This document shows, in pieces, positions 9,400 through 18,104 of a stretch of 36,008 nt of DNA. Under the pieces are notes generated by a model. It searched no databases. It saw only the letters and a program-made list of their open reading frames with translations, and was not told the DNA's origin. How positions within the stretch are numbered: position 1 is the stretch's first letter; each line of letters opens with the position of its first letter. Source of the DNA: Arcobacter sp. GTDB lineage: Bacteria > Campylobacterota > Campylobacteria > Campylobacterales > Sulfurimonadaceae. The stretch covers positions 130,403-166,410 of the forward strand of contig NVXJ01000004.1 of the NCBI GenBank assembly GCA_002733885.1. The letters run 5' to 3'. The position numbers and the translations under genes are program-made.

Positions 9400-10647
9400 T
9401 TATTTATTTGCGATAAGTTGAAGGGGATTAATATGATAATTTTTTTGAGTAACTTCAAACATAAGTTCATCATTAACTCTTCCAATAATAGAACCCTTCT
9501 TAAGACGCTTTCCCTTTTTAATAGTAGGGGCTACCTTATCTAAGTGAGCGTAAATAGTATGCATTCCATTAGCATGTTCAATAATAACAATATTGTTTAA
9601 TAAAGAAGTCTTTTTAGAAAGAATAACCTTCCCATTAAGTACATTTTTGACCTTAGCATTAGGAGCTTTAGGCTTAAGTGAAATAGACTCATTAAATATC
9701 TTAATATGATAAATAGGGTCTTCATAAGGCCCAAATCTTTTTACAATGGTAAAGTTATCAAGAGGAGATATCGTCTTTTTTCCTCTATATCTTTTTGTTT
9801 TAACGGATGAATATGCATCAGTTCTCGATTTTACCTTAGGTAAGTTCTTTATTGGTTTAGCTCTAGTATTACGTTGTTCATTAAGTTTAGCCAGACGTTT
9901 TTTCTCTTTTGCTCTGGCAATACGTTTTGCCTTTTCATCTTCTTTTATAATATTTAGTTTTGAGAGTTCATTTTTTAAAGAGTATTGCTGTTTAAGTAAC
10001 TTTTTTACAGAGGCACGATAATTGTTTTTTTGTACTCTTAGCTTTTTAAGCTTGCCCTTTTTATTTTTTGTGATAGTTAAGACTTCTTTACGTTTGGCAT
10101 CTATTATTGAAATTGATTTTTTAAGTTTAGAAATCTTGCCTTGCATGTTTTCAATCTTATGGATATTTGTAGAATAATTCCCTTGTAAAACAGAGATATT
10201 AGCCTTAGTTATTTGCTTCAGGGCTTCAAAGACCTCTTCTGTGATGAGGGCCTCATCATTTTTAGCCTTCTCATCATCAAGTATAAGGGATAAAGAAACA
10301 TTTTTTGCCAACATAAAAACAAGGTCTTGTTTAAGCTTTTCTTGGTTCATTTGTAGTTTTATCTGAGAGCTTTTAAGATGCTCTAGTTCTTCAGAATTTT
10401 CTTGATAGCGTTCTTCTTTTAAGCTCAACTCTAATTGAAGCTCTTGAAGCTTTTTTTGTTGTTTTAATATAGTGCGTTCTTCGCGGATAATGGCCTTTGC
10501 ATTTCCTGCAAGAGACTTATGTACCTTAGAATAGGTTTTATCAAACCTTTTTAACTTTTTACTGGTGTTGTTTATCTTTTTGTCTATAGTGCTTTTTGCA
10601 TAAAGTACGGGTGTAAAGATAAGAGCAAAAAGAAGAAAAAAACGCAT
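9400..10647 (-). CDS. EnvC-like murein hydrolase activator with degenerate LytM domain
   Basis: The 415-residue protein has a signal peptide (residues 1-17, MRFFLLFALIFTPVLYAKS), a long charged coiled coil (~20-250) and a C-terminal LytM/M23-like domain (~290-410) with the recognisable IIEHANGMHTIYAHLDKV strand. The upstream metal-binding HxxxD motif of active M23 peptidases is missing (SISLKPKAPNAKV takes its place). The domain is therefore probably non-catalytic, as in E. coli EnvC, which activates amidases. The ftsX gene abuts it and ftsE follows, which fits the known EnvC-FtsEX partnership at the division septum. The name is based on architecture and context, so I leave the symbol empty. 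Confidence 0.85.
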   Translation of the reverse strand: MRFFLLFALIFTPVLYAKSTIDKKINNTSKKLKRFDKTYSKVHKSLAGNAKAIIREERTILKQQKKLQELQLELSLKEERYQENSEELEHLKSSQIKLQMNQEKLKQDLVFMLAKNVSLSLILDDEKAKNDEALITEEVFEALKQITKANISVLQGNYSTNIHKIENMQGKISKLKKSISIIDAKRKEVLTITKNKKGKLKKLRVQKNNYRASVKKLLKQQYSLKNELSKLNIIKEDEKAKRIARAKEKKRLAKLNEQRNTRAKPIKNLPKVKSRTDAYSSVKTKRYRGKKTISPLDNFTIVKRFGPYEDPIYHIKIFNESISLKPKAPNAKVKNVLNGKVILSKKTSLLNNIVIIEHANGMHTIYAHLDKVAPTIKKGKRLKKGSIIGRVNDELMFEVTQKNYHINPLQLIANK

Positions 10648-11459
10648 TAAACCTCTTCTTTATGATTAATAATTAGCATTAGGGCTAAGATAATGGATAA
10701 GGACAGAGCTATACCATAATGCATCAAAGAGTCTTTACCGTAATTAAAAATACTAACATGGATATTGATATCAGCGAAATAAGGTTCTACCCATCCACTG
10801 CTTATAATAATACCGAAGGTAGCCAATACTAAAGACGCGGCAATAATTGCATCTATAATGGCAAGTCTAAATAAAACAGCAGAACGTAACATGATGGGCG
10901 CTCCAAAAAGGGCCATAATATTCATTCTTTCTTGGTGTTGAAACTGCCAAATACGCATCTCTTTAGCAATAAGCAAAAGGGTTACTATTAAAATAGCAAA
11001 GGCAAAAATCTGAGTAACACCCTTATATAAAAGTAGAAGTTTATAAATTTGGTCATGTGTTTGAGCAAAGCTTTCTACACGTTTTATTTGCTTCATGTTT
11101 AGAAGCTGTGAAGAAAGTATTTCTATTTCTGAGGGTTGTGGATAATGCTCAAGTGAAAGCTTGTAGAACTTTGGCAAGGTCGCACGGAGTAAGCCTAAAC
11201 TTGTTTTATCCATCTCTTTTTCTAAACGTTTTATAACCTTGTCTGGACTAATCTCTTCTAGGGAACGAATTAATGAGAATTTTGACTTTAAAGAAGATTC
11301 TTCAAGCCTTATATTTGAGATAACAACAATAGAATAATTTGCACGTAAGCTTTCTTCATAGGAAGAGATAGAACGATTAAGTACTTGATATACCTGTATA
11401 GTAAATAAAATAGTAAAAAGCGCGGCGATTAAAGAAAAATGGTTTTTAAGAGACTTCAT
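10647..11459 (-). CDS. ftsX: Cell-division ABC transporter permease FtsX
   Basis: FtsX is the membrane half of the FtsEX complex, which transmits ATP hydrolysis in the cytoplasm to a periplasmic hydrolase activator. The protein has one N-terminal membrane segment (~8-30), a periplasmic domain (~35-150) and three C-terminal membrane segments, the FtsX topology. I chose the ATG at 11459 ([15 protein letters not shown]), preceded by GGAAG with a 5-base gap. A longer frame from 11498 would add 13 residues and overlap more of ftsE. The gene overlaps ftsE by 14 bp and touches the envC-like gene. Confidence 0.9.
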   Translation of the reverse strand: MKSLKNHFSLIAALFTILFTIQVYQVLNRSISSYEESLRANYSIVVISNIRLEESSLKSKFSLIRSLEEISPDKVIKRLEKEMDKTSLGLLRATLPKFYKLSLEHYPQPSEIEILSSQLLNMKQIKRVESFAQTHDQIYKLLLLYKGVTQIFAFAILIVTLLLIAKEMRIWQFQHQERMNIMALFGAPIMLRSAVLFRLAIIDAIIAASLVLATFGIIISSGWVEPYFADINIHVSIFNYGKDSLMHYGIALSLSIILALMLIINHKEEV

Positions 11460-12117
11460 AAATACTTCCATGTTCAATATGTAAATGTTTGTAATCAATT
11501 TTCATTGTTTCAGGAATATGGTGGGTTACAACGACAACCGTTGTTTTTAGCTGGGTACAAGCCCCCTCAAGTAGGTTCCATATCACCTGAGATGAATAAT
11601 CATCAAGGTTACCTGTTGGCTCATCTGCTAGTATAATAATAGGGTTATGGGCTAAGGCTCTTGCCATTGCCACACGTTGTTGCTCCCCACCACTTAACTC
11701 AAGTGGATATTTTCCTAATTGATGATTTAACTTAACATGTGTTAGCAATTTTTGTACCTGAATTTCAGACACATCTTTTGCGTAACCAGAGATGATAAGG
11801 GGTAACATCACATTTTTTTCTATGGTCCATTCTTTGATAAGTTTATAATCTTGAAAAACGATACCCACATGACGTCGTAAAAAGTTAAGCTTTTTAGAGC
11901 TGATATTATTCATCTGAACCCCACCAACGATCAAGTCCCCTTGCTTTGGACTTAGTGCCCCATAAAGAGATTTTAAAAGTGTGGACTTACCGCTACCACT
12001 TGCACCCGTAATAAAAACAAATTCACCTGAGTTGATATCAAAGGTACATTGGTTGATAATGGTTTCATTGTTATTATACGAAAGGGTAAGGTCTGTTGCA
12101 ATAATCACTTTATCCAT
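11446..12117 (-). CDS. ftsE: Cell-division ABC transporter ATPase FtsE
   Basis: This 223-residue ABC ATPase has a Walker A motif GASGSGKST (~39-47), a signature [15 protein letters not shown] and a Walker [13 protein letters not shown]. The DEPTGNLD form is characteristic of the FtsE/LolD/MacB group. With ftsX directly downstream and an EnvC-like protein after it, FtsE is the natural assignment. Its start overlaps the trmB stop by 8 bp, so trmB-ftsE-ftsX-envC-like form one translationally coupled cluster. Confidence 0.94.
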   Translation of the reverse strand: MDKVIIATDLTLSYNNNETIINQCTFDINSGEFVFITGASGSGKSTLLKSLYGALSPKQGDLIVGGVQMNNISSKKLNFLRRHVGIVFQDYKLIKEWTIEKNVMLPLIISGYAKDVSEIQVQKLLTHVKLNHQLGKYPLELSGGEQQRVAMARALAHNPIIILADEPTGNLDDYSSQVIWNLLEGACTQLKTTVVVVTHHIPETMKIDYKHLHIEHGSIYEVS

Positions 12118-13276
12118 GTAGAAGCTCTTTCAGTTTGAGATGTGAGTTGTAGTTGGTACGTGAGGCAATGGGTTGATGCGGAAAATATGATGTTTTCCCA
12201 TCTTTAACTAGGATAAAGAGATGCTCAGGTTTGTCAAAAGAACCCATAGACAGACGTACTAAAAAGCCATCATTCTCAATGCTATAAACACGCTCAAAAT
12301 GTATAAAGCCATTTTCAAAACGTATGGTTTGTGTATTTAACTCAGTAAAGTCAACCCCACATTTATCACTCAAACTAAAGTCATAATCACTTTTTATAGC
12401 TTCAGAATCCTCGTTGTTTGTAAGAGTGATATCATATATATTTTTTTCCATCTTACGCCAACGTGATTCATACTTAGAAACAATACCAATATCTTGGTTT
12501 TTACGCACCTGAAAGTCACTTTGATTGAGTTCTAAAAAGGTTTGCAAAGAGTAGGAAAAATAGTTTTCACTATCACTTCGTAGCTCTAGTGTTCCCCCCT
12601 TTTTCAAGGCTCTAATTGATTCAGAAATAAAAGGATGAGAAATAACACGCCTATGTGGCTTTTTATCCCAAGGCACAGGAAAGTGAACGAAGATACGTCC
12701 TACTAAGTTTGAAGGAACAAACTCTAAGAACAGTCTTGCATCAAAGTCAACAAGCATAACATTATCAAGACCTAAGATAGCAATTTGTTTTAAAACCTGC
12801 TCTATAGAAGCCTTGTGAATTTCAATACCTATATGTAAAACATCAGGATTTTGCTGTGCCTGATGTATAAGATGAACACCCGAACCAAAACCAACTTCAA
12901 CCCAAATCTCTTTGGCATCAGGAAAGGACTTCTCAAAAAAGTTAATATGTTTAAGGGCAGAATCTTTTTCTCTATGTTGGGTGTGTTTTTGAGCAAGGTT
13001 AGAAAAAAGCACTTCTAAGCCTGCCTTGTCAGCGTAAGCATTAATGGCATTTTTTATATGAAAGTTTGGAGAAACCCGTGTCACCTTATCACTTTTCAAA
13101 AGCCAATTAGTTTCACCTTGTTTTACCTGAAGTAAAAAGGTTTTATCTTCGCTTGTAGCACAAATGAGTTTTTCATCAGGGTACTTAATATTACTGGCAA
13201 TAAAATCAAAATCAATTCCCTCATGAGAAAAGGGAAAGCTTACTTCTTTAAAGTCTTGTATTTGAATATGAGGCAT
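12110..13276 (-). CDS. trmB: tRNA (guanine-N7-)-methyltransferase, long form
   Basis: TrmB uses S-adenosylmethionine to methylate G46 of tRNA. The central part carries the SAM-binding motif EIWVEVGFGSGVHLIHQA, followed by HIGIEIHKASIEQVLKQ and the catalytic-region FVHFPVPWDKKPHRRVI, all typical of TrmB. At 388 residues it is much longer than E. coli TrmB (~240), because of extra N-terminal (~1-110) and C-terminal (~300-388) regions. Long TrmB forms are known in Campylobacterota. It overlaps ftsE and lies 7 bp after the fibronectin-domain lipoprotein gene. Confidence 0.93.
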   Translation of the reverse strand: MPHIQIQDFKEVSFPFSHEGIDFDFIASNIKYPDEKLICATSEDKTFLLQVKQGETNWLLKSDKVTRVSPNFHIKNAINAYADKAGLEVLFSNLAQKHTQHREKDSALKHINFFEKSFPDAKEIWVEVGFGSGVHLIHQAQQNPDVLHIGIEIHKASIEQVLKQIAILGLDNVMLVDFDARLFLEFVPSNLVGRIFVHFPVPWDKKPHRRVISHPFISESIRALKKGGTLELRSDSENYFSYSLQTFLELNQSDFQVRKNQDIGIVSKYESRWRKMEKNIYDITLTNNEDSEAIKSDYDFSLSDKCGVDFTELNTQTIRFENGFIHFERVYSIENDGFLVRLSMGSFDKPEHLFILVKDGKTSYFPHQPIASRTNYNSHLKLKELLHG

Positions 13277-13283
13277 CTAAATC

Positions 13284-14537
13284 TTATCTATCTGGCGTTG
13301 AGAACAGTACATCAACCGCCTCAGTTGGTTCTGACATAATATCGTTTTCGTCGACTGCCATTACTTGAAACTGGTACTTCGTATCAGGTTTTAAATCTTT
13401 AACCGTATAGCTAGTACCTTTGATACCGGTAAGGTCTACGGATGTTGAAGAGTACCATGACTTTTTGGTTGTTTTAATAACGGTATAGGTTTTAGTACGA
13501 TTGTCATTGTTTTTCCAAGTTAAAACAGCAGCGCCTTTTTGGACAAGAGCGTCAATAAAGGTAGGAGTAAGAGGCTTTGCTAAGGTGCTTCCATGAGCAG
13601 GTGTACCTTGTTGAAGCCCTTCTAAGTCATCTAAGTCAACGGTTGTAACCTTATAATAATAATTCTTACCATCTTCAGAAATTTCATCACTAAAACTTGT
13701 TTCATTAAGTTTCATATAATAATTATATGATCCCTCTCCTGTACTAGAACGGTATACATTATAATAAGAAAGGTCCTTGTCCGCACTTTGAGTCCATGAA
13801 ACCTTTATAAACTTTGGCTCAGTCGTAGTGGCTTGAATATTTTGAATTTCTTGAGGCAGTGGTTTTGTAACGACCTTAGCAATATCACTTGGAGTTGACT
13901 TGATATTTTCATAAGTTACTGCGCGTAAGCGGTACTTATAAACGCGGTTGTCATCTAAGTCCGTATCTATGTATTCTGCTTGAAGACGATTGTTAATAGT
14001 TGCGATTTCTTGCCATTGAGCTTTTTCTATGGTTTGACGCTCTAGTATATAACCCTTAACCGAAGGACTATTATGTGGACGCCAAATAAGCTTGGCCATT
14101 CTTGGAAGGTTTCCAATTGAGTCAAAAAAGCTTACAGAACTTAATAAAGGACTTGTTGTAACGCGAAAAGTTTTTGATGCATCTGACTCTTGAAACTTTT
14201 TATTATAAGAAGAAAAACGATAAACATAACTTGTATTTGGTTTTAAGTTTGTATCTGTATAGTGTGATACAAAACGGCTTTTTACACTAGCATGTCTATT
14301 AAGTTTATTATCATTTGTATCAGGGTTGTTTCTATAAACAAAATACCCTTTTACATGAGAATCTTCTAGAGGTTTCCATTCAAAGGCAATACTACTCATT
14401 GACTCTATATGCCCATTAACGCTAACCTTAGGTAGGCTTGGGTCTATCTTTGGTTCTTCAGAAGGGGAAGGCTGTTTAGTACATCCACTAAATAGAAGTA
14501 AAGTGGCGGCTAAAGTTGGTAGAATCAGTTGCTTCAT
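13284..14537 (-). CDS. Lipoprotein with repeated fibronectin type III domains
   Basis: From the ATG at 14537 the N-terminus is MKQLILPTLAATLLLFSGC, a lipoprotein signal peptide with lipobox LFSGC. The remaining ~400 residues look like four fibronectin type III domains of ~95 residues each. Each has the tryptophan strand (FEWKPLED, LIWRPHN, VSWTQSAD, LTWKNND) and a tyrosine-rich YVYRF-type strand near its end. Such proteins are surface or periplasmic binding and scaffold proteins; the ligand is unknown. The frame could begin at 14555, but the lipoprotein start is convincing. The start lies inside the end of rluD, so the two are co-transcribed. Confidence 0.88.
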   Translation of the reverse strand: MKQLILPTLAATLLLFSGCTKQPSPSEEPKIDPSLPKVSVNGHIESMSSIAFEWKPLEDSHVKGYFVYRNNPDTNDNKLNRHASVKSRFVSHYTDTNLKPNTSYVYRFSSYNKKFQESDASKTFRVTTSPLLSSVSFFDSIGNLPRMAKLIWRPHNSPSVKGYILERQTIEKAQWQEIATINNRLQAEYIDTDLDDNRVYKYRLRAVTYENIKSTPSDIAKVVTKPLPQEIQNIQATTTEPKFIKVSWTQSADKDLSYYNVYRSSTGEGSYNYYMKLNETSFSDEISEDGKNYYYKVTTVDLDDLEGLQQGTPAHGSTLAKPLTPTFIDALVQKGAAVLTWKNNDNRTKTYTVIKTTKKSWYSSTSVDLTGIKGTSYTVKDLKPDTKYQFQVMAVDENDIMSEPTEAVDVLFSTPDR

Positions 14538-15453
14538 TAATGTACTCCATATCAAAGTTGTTATTTAAATAGTTTTTCATACCCTCGTCTATAGGTGCGA
14601 CAAATTCCATTGTCTTTCCCGTTGTAGGGTGCACAAAATATAATATATATGCATGTAAGAAAATTTCATTGATTTTATCTTCTTTGCTCTTAAATCCGTA
14701 TAAATGGTCACCCATTATCCCTCTACCTATGCTTTCAAGGTGGACACGGATCTGATGAGTACGTCCTGAAAACAGTTTACAAGTGATAAGTTCTGTTTTT
14801 TCATCTATAGAAGGATAAAGCTTAGTAAATTGGGTTTTAGACTCTTTTCCATCTTCAACAACCGCCATTTTTAAACGGTTCGTTCTGTTTCTTGCAATAG
14901 GCTTATCTATAATGATGTCTTCTTTTAAAGGAACATGAATAATCGCGAGGTAAAAACGTCCCATGGTACGGTTTTGAAGTTGTTGAGATAGGGCTTCATG
15001 TGCTTCATTGTTTTTAGCCACAACCATAACACCCGTTGTTCCCTTATCTAAACGGTGAACAATACCATGTCTTTCTTCTCCACTAATAGTGGAAAGACGA
15101 ATGTCTTTATGCTTAAGCCAGTCAACTAAGGTTGCTTCTTTTACAGAAGGGGCCGGGTGAACGGTTAAACCCTTTGGCTTATTAATAACAAGAATATCAT
15201 CATCTTCATAAAGAATATCAACATCAAAGTCAATGGTTAATGGTTCTGTCACAACAGGAGCCGGAAAGTCAATATGAACTTTTTGCTCAGGCTTTAGTTT
15301 TAAACCTGTTTTCGTTACTGTCTTTTCATCAACACTTACATGTCCATCTTTGATTAAAGATAAGATTTGGTTTCTTGTTGTTTCTAAGCTTGTACTTAAA
15401 AACTTATCGAGTCGTTCGGGTGTTTCACAAATGAAATCAGTGTTTTCTTGCAT
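14488..15453 (-). CDS. rluD: 23S rRNA pseudouridine synthase, RluD type
   Basis: The 321-residue protein has an N-terminal S4 RNA-binding domain (ERLDKFLSTSLETTRNQI..., ~12-75) and a pseudouridine synthase domain with the catalytic motif HRLDKGTTGVMVVAK containing the active-site aspartate. Further RluA-family blocks are INKPKGLTVHPAP and GRTHQIRVHLESIGRGIMGD. RluD modifies helix 69 of 23S rRNA. RluC and RluA are close relatives, so RluD is the best but not the only choice. It leads the reverse cluster that continues into the lipoprotein gene. Confidence 0.88.
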   Translation of the reverse strand: MQENTDFICETPERLDKFLSTSLETTRNQILSLIKDGHVSVDEKTVTKTGLKLKPEQKVHIDFPAPVVTEPLTIDFDVDILYEDDDILVINKPKGLTVHPAPSVKEATLVDWLKHKDIRLSTISGEERHGIVHRLDKGTTGVMVVAKNNEAHEALSQQLQNRTMGRFYLAIIHVPLKEDIIIDKPIARNRTNRLKMAVVEDGKESKTQFTKLYPSIDEKTELITCKLFSGRTHQIRVHLESIGRGIMGDHLYGFKSKEDKINEIFLHAYILYFVHPTTGKTMEFVAPIDEGMKNYLNNNFDMEYINEATDSTNFSRHFTSI

Positions 15454-15513
15454 TAAAGGGCCTTAAAAAGTATAGGTTTGATTGAAAAAAATTAAAGAGG
15501 CCTAATATAGTGA

Positions 15514-15519
15514 TATAAT
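15514..15519 (+). promoter_or_regulatory. Probable -10 element of rodA
   Basis: TATAAT lies 7 bp before the rodA ATG, within TGATATAATTCG in the divergent region between rluD and rodA. No convincing -35 box is seen 16-18 bases upstream, but weak or missing -35 boxes are common for the housekeeping sigma factor of Campylobacterota. A transcript starting from this element would be leaderless or nearly so. Confidence 0.45.
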
Positions 15520-15525
15520 TCGCCT

Positions 15526-16647
15526 ATGTTTAAAAAAATTGATCGCAGAATTATAACACATTTTGACTATATTATTATGGCTTTAATCTTACCTCTTATC
15601 CTTGTTTCAGGGATGTTGATTGGAGAGGTGGTTCCCGCTCTTGCAAAAAAGCATACAGTCTATGTTTTAGTCTCTATTGTTGCCTTTATATTCTTTTTTC
15701 TTTTTCCTATAAGACGCTTCTCCTGGCTCATTCCTTTATTATATTGGTTTAATATTGGTTTACTTATTGCGGTGGAATTTTTTGGTATATCAAGACTTGG
15801 GGCTAAGAGATGGTTAGAACTTCCTTTTATTAACTTTACCCTGCAACCTTCTGAGTTAATTAAACCTGCCTTTGTCTTGATGTTAGCTTACCTAATCAGT
15901 AGAAATCCACCTCCTCATGATGGTTATCGAATTAAAGATTTTTTGAAACTAAGTTTTTTTATTCTTCTACCTTTTATTTTGATTGCTAAAGAACCTGACT
16001 TAGGAACGGCAATGGTCTTAATGTTATTAGGCTTTGGTGTTCTTTTTGTTATTGGTGTGTATTGGAAGATTTGGGCAAGCATCGCTGTTGCCTTGGTCTT
16101 ATCTGCACCTCTTTTATATGGACAACTTCATGATTATCAAAAAAAGCGTATACATGACTTTTTAAGTGAAAAGCCTTCGTACCATGTACAGCAGTCAATT
16201 ATTGCCATAGGTTCAGGTGGTTTAAGTGGAAACTCTATGGAAAATTCAACCCAAACACAGATGAAATTCTTACCAATTGCCTCAAGTGACTTTATTTTTG
16301 CCTATGTAGTGGAACGTTTTGGTTTTTTAGGAGCCTTACTTTTAGTAAGTATCTACGCAATTTTGATTCTGCACCTTTTTTCCATATCCTGGGCCAATAA
16401 AGATTACTTTGTGAAGGTGGTCAGCCTCTCCTTGGCCTTTTTGTTTTTCATCTATATGAGTGTTAATATCGCTATGACTATTGGTCTTGCCCCTGTTGTG
16501 GGTGTTCCTCTACCTATGTTTTCTTATGGAGGAAGTAGCTTTGTAAACTTTATGATTATCATTGCAATACTTCAAAACCTAATGGCATTTAGGTTCACTT
16601 TTTACTACAATTCAGACCGACGTTTAATAGATCCTTTGGCTAAATAG
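15526..16647 (+). CDS. rodA: Rod-shape peptidoglycan polymerase RodA
   Basis: RodA is the SEDS-family glycosyltransferase that polymerises peptidoglycan during elongation, working with PBP2. The 373-residue protein has ~10 membrane segments and the SEDS blocks FTLQPSELIKPAFVLMLAY and FVIGVYWKIW, the glutamate/aspartate loop IAKEPDLGTAMVLM, and the late GVPLPMFSYGGSSFVNFM. FtsW is the alternative, but the short length and the N-terminus favour RodA. Its ATG follows a TATAAT at close distance. It is divergent from rluD. Confidence 0.93.
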   Translation: MFKKIDRRIITHFDYIIMALILPLILVSGMLIGEVVPALAKKHTVYVLVSIVAFIFFFLFPIRRFSWLIPLLYWFNIGLLIAVEFFGISRLGAKRWLELPFINFTLQPSELIKPAFVLMLAYLISRNPPPHDGYRIKDFLKLSFFILLPFILIAKEPDLGTAMVLMLLGFGVLFVIGVYWKIWASIAVALVLSAPLLYGQLHDYQKKRIHDFLSEKPSYHVQQSIIAIGSGGLSGNSMENSTQTQMKFLPIASSDFIFAYVVERFGFLGALLLVSIYAILILHLFSISWANKDYFVKVVSLSLAFLFFIYMSVNIAMTIGLAPVVGVPLPMFSYGGSSFVNFMIIIAILQNLMAFRFTFYYNSDRRLIDPLAK

Positions 16648-16701
16648 TATAAAAGTCTAAAAGTTTAAAGTAATTTTAGATACTTATAAGTATTTAAGCC
16701 C

Positions 16702-16707
16702 TATAAT
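16702..16707 (+). promoter_or_regulatory. Probable -10 element of the tRNA gene
   Basis: TATAAT ends 22 bases before the first base of the tRNA, leaving room for a short 5' leader. Just upstream (16680-16693) is a perfect 14-bp palindrome ATACTTATAAGTAT, which overlaps where a -35 element would fall. The palindrome may be chance in such AT-rich DNA. Confidence 0.5.
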
Positions 16708-16729
16708 CTCGGTCTTATTCAATATACGT

Positions 16730-16806
16730 GGGTTGGTAGCTCAGTTGGTTAGAGCCCTCCGCTCATAACGGAGTGGTCGGGAGTTCGAGTCTCCCCCAAC
16801 CCACCA
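16730..16806 (+). tRNA. tRNA with CAU anticodon (elongator Met or Ile2)
   Basis: The 77-nt gene folds fully. The acceptor stem is GGGTTGG/CCAACCC. The D-stem is GCTC/GAGC, the anticodon stem CTCCG/CGGAG with loop CTCATAA, and the T-stem GGGAG/CTCCC with loop TTCGAGT. The CCA end is encoded. The anticodon is CAU. It is not the initiator, since the first pair G1-C72 is matched and the anticodon stem lacks three G-C pairs beside the loop. The sequence alone does not let me separate elongator tRNA-Met from the lysidine-modified tRNA-Ile2. The foreign element begins directly after it. Confidence 0.96.
16784..16806 (+). other. Candidate left attachment site (tRNA 3' end)
   Basis: Core genes end here and plasmid-like genes begin within ~100 bp, and a tyrosine-recombinase gene runs off the right side of the window. 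Tyrosine recombinases commonly use a tRNA 3' end (T-loop to CCA) as attachment core. I find no second copy of the tRNA 3' end in 34700-36008, so the right site would lie outside the window. This is inference from layout. Confidence 0.5.
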
Positions 16807-16909
16807 CTTATATAACCCCTAAAATACGTGCTTTCATTAAGATTTTAACAACTGAATAGACATCTTTATAAAATCATAAACCCCACTTTTTACCCCACTC
16901 CTATTACGA

Positions 16910-17455
16910 TTAAGCCTTGTTTATATTTATTTTTGGATCTTTATCATCTCTGAACGGATTATAATGTCGCCTTGTTTCTATATAATATTTAAGCTCTCTG
17001 TCGCTGAATCTATCAAATGTCTGTATTAACGAAATAAGTACGAGGTCCGTGTCGTCTTCTTCAAGTGAATTTATTTTTTCACCATCCATGATTTTAAACT
17101 CAAACACTTCCCGAGTTATATGATCTATTTCATTATATAAGTATTTATAAAATAAATTTCTTACAGTTTTTAAATCAATTTCTTCCCCCGCAAAATCCAT
17201 AAAATTCACATATAAAAAATAATCATCAAAATTGAATTCAAAGTTTGATGAAAAAAGATCCTCAAGTTCATTCTCCAGCGTATTTGTTAATCTTAACCTT
17301 TCAAATTTGGTTATTTTCCCTTGAGCCAAAAACTCTTGAAGATTGTCTTCCGAAAAATATTTTTCAATTAACGCTATTATTGGACGTTTCTCACGCTTCC
17401 AAACATAATAAGTATTTCTTGAATACTTAAACAAATCAATAATCTGCTTTTCCAT
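16910..17455 (-). CDS. Putative element regulator, unknown family
   Basis: The 181-residue cytoplasmic protein begins MEKQIIDLFKYSRNTYYVWK. This looks like a short helix-turn-helix recognition segment (leucine-phenylalanine core followed by SRNTYYVWKREKRP), after which comes a long acidic helical body. No known domain is certain. The ATG is preceded by GGAG with a 6-base gap. It is divergent from the forward genes at 17641, and the region between them contains one copy of the duplicated ~100-bp block. A role as the element's repressor or activator is therefore likely but inferred. Confidence 0.72.
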   Translation of the reverse strand: MEKQIIDLFKYSRNTYYVWKREKRPIIALIEKYFSEDNLQEFLAQGKITKFERLRLTNTLENELEDLFSSNFEFNFDDYFLYVNFMDFAGEEIDLKTVRNLFYKYLYNEIDHITREVFEFKIMDGEKINSLEEDDTDLVLISLIQTFDRFSDRELKYYIETRRHYNPFRDDKDPKININKA

Positions 17456-17532
17456 TTTAACTCCAGGTAACTATAACAAAATAGTAATTTTCAGTATCGT
17501 ATAAATATATTATACAACAAAAAGTATAGAAG

Positions 17533-17633
17533 TAGTATTAATACGTTACATTTTAAGGTATTTTTAATATTAGTAATATTACAATACTTATATAAAAAAA
17601 TAAATAGAAAAGTATTGTATAAATACTAAAAGG
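17533..17633. repeat. Duplicated regulatory block, copy 1
   Basis: From TAGTATTAATACGTTACATT at 17533 to the ribosome-binding site of the next gene, this AT-rich block matches 22339-22440 closely. Both copies hold TAATATTA twice around a single G (a palindromic octamer in direct repeat), then ACAATACTTAT and a final AATACTAAAA before the start of a forward gene. The position directly before two separate gene runs suggests a shared promoter/operator. Confidence 0.8.
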
Positions 17634-17640
17634 AACTGTA

Positions 17641-17880
17641 ATGACTGAGATAGCGATTATGGGAGAAGATGTAATTAAAGAAATTATCAAGACGCAGAAA
17701 CAGATTTTATCTGCAATGGAGCAACTTATCCCTAATAAACAACAATGGGTGACAATCAAAGAAGCTGCTCAGATAGCAAATTTGAGTGAACAAACAATTA
17801 GAAAACTATTCGAGACTAACAGTATTGTAGGCAAACGGATAGGCAAAAAGTCGATAAGAATCGACAGAACTTCATTATAG
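17641..17880 (+). CDS. Small helix-turn-helix DNA-binding protein (excisionase-like)
   Basis: The 79-residue protein ends in a MerR/HTH_17-type domain. WVTIKEAAQIANLSEQTIRK is followed by KRIGKKSIRIDRTSL, the helix-turn-helix and wing of many excisionases and small regulators. The N-terminal ~35 residues are helical. The ATG has AAGGA upstream with good spacing. It opens the forward gene run directly behind copy 1 of the repeated block. It could be the element's excision factor or a regulator; sequence alone does not decide. Confidence 0.8.
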   Translation: MTEIAIMGEDVIKEIIKTQKQILSAMEQLIPNKQQWVTIKEAAQIANLSEQTIRKLFETNSIVGKRIGKKSIRIDRTSL

Positions 17881-17892
17881 AAAGGCAATTAG

Positions 17893-18102
17893 ATGATTGA
17901 CAGAAAGATAAGCAATAAAGAACTATCTGAAAAAGGTTTAGTTGTTGATGGAGTTGAAATACTTCCTCCAATAGGTATCGAAACACTTAACCAACTTCGA
18001 TCACGAAGGAAGATATCGTACGTCAAAATATATGGAAAAATATTCTATCAAATGAGTACATTAATTGAATGGGCAAAAAGTAAAGAAGTTAAGTCAATAT
18101 AA
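17893..18102 (+). CDS. Second small DNA-binding-like protein
   Basis: The 69-residue protein follows the previous gene by 12 bp with AAAGG upstream of its ATG. The segment IGIETLNQLRSRRKISYVKI followed by YGKIFYQMSTLIEWA resembles the helix-turn-helix plus wing of HTH_17 proteins, ending in the usual strand and helix. The match is looser than for its neighbour. Two tandem small HTH proteins at an element's left end suggest paired regulators or excisionase plus regulator. Confidence 0.68.
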   Translation: MIDRKISNKELSEKGLVVDGVEILPPIGIETLNQLRSRRKISYVKIYGKIFYQMSTLIEWAKSKEVKSI

Positions 18103-18104
18103 GC

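Noticed and set aside
16680-16693. Perfect palindrome ATACTTATAAGTAT before the tRNA as an operator
   Set aside because: A 14-bp palindrome of almost only A and T is not rare in such DNA and tRNA genes seldom have operators; left as a note under the tRNA promoter.
17553-17759. Reverse hydrophobic frame over the divergent promoter region
   Set aside because: It covers the duplicated regulatory block and the HTH gene start; isoleucine-rich because the DNA is AT-rich.
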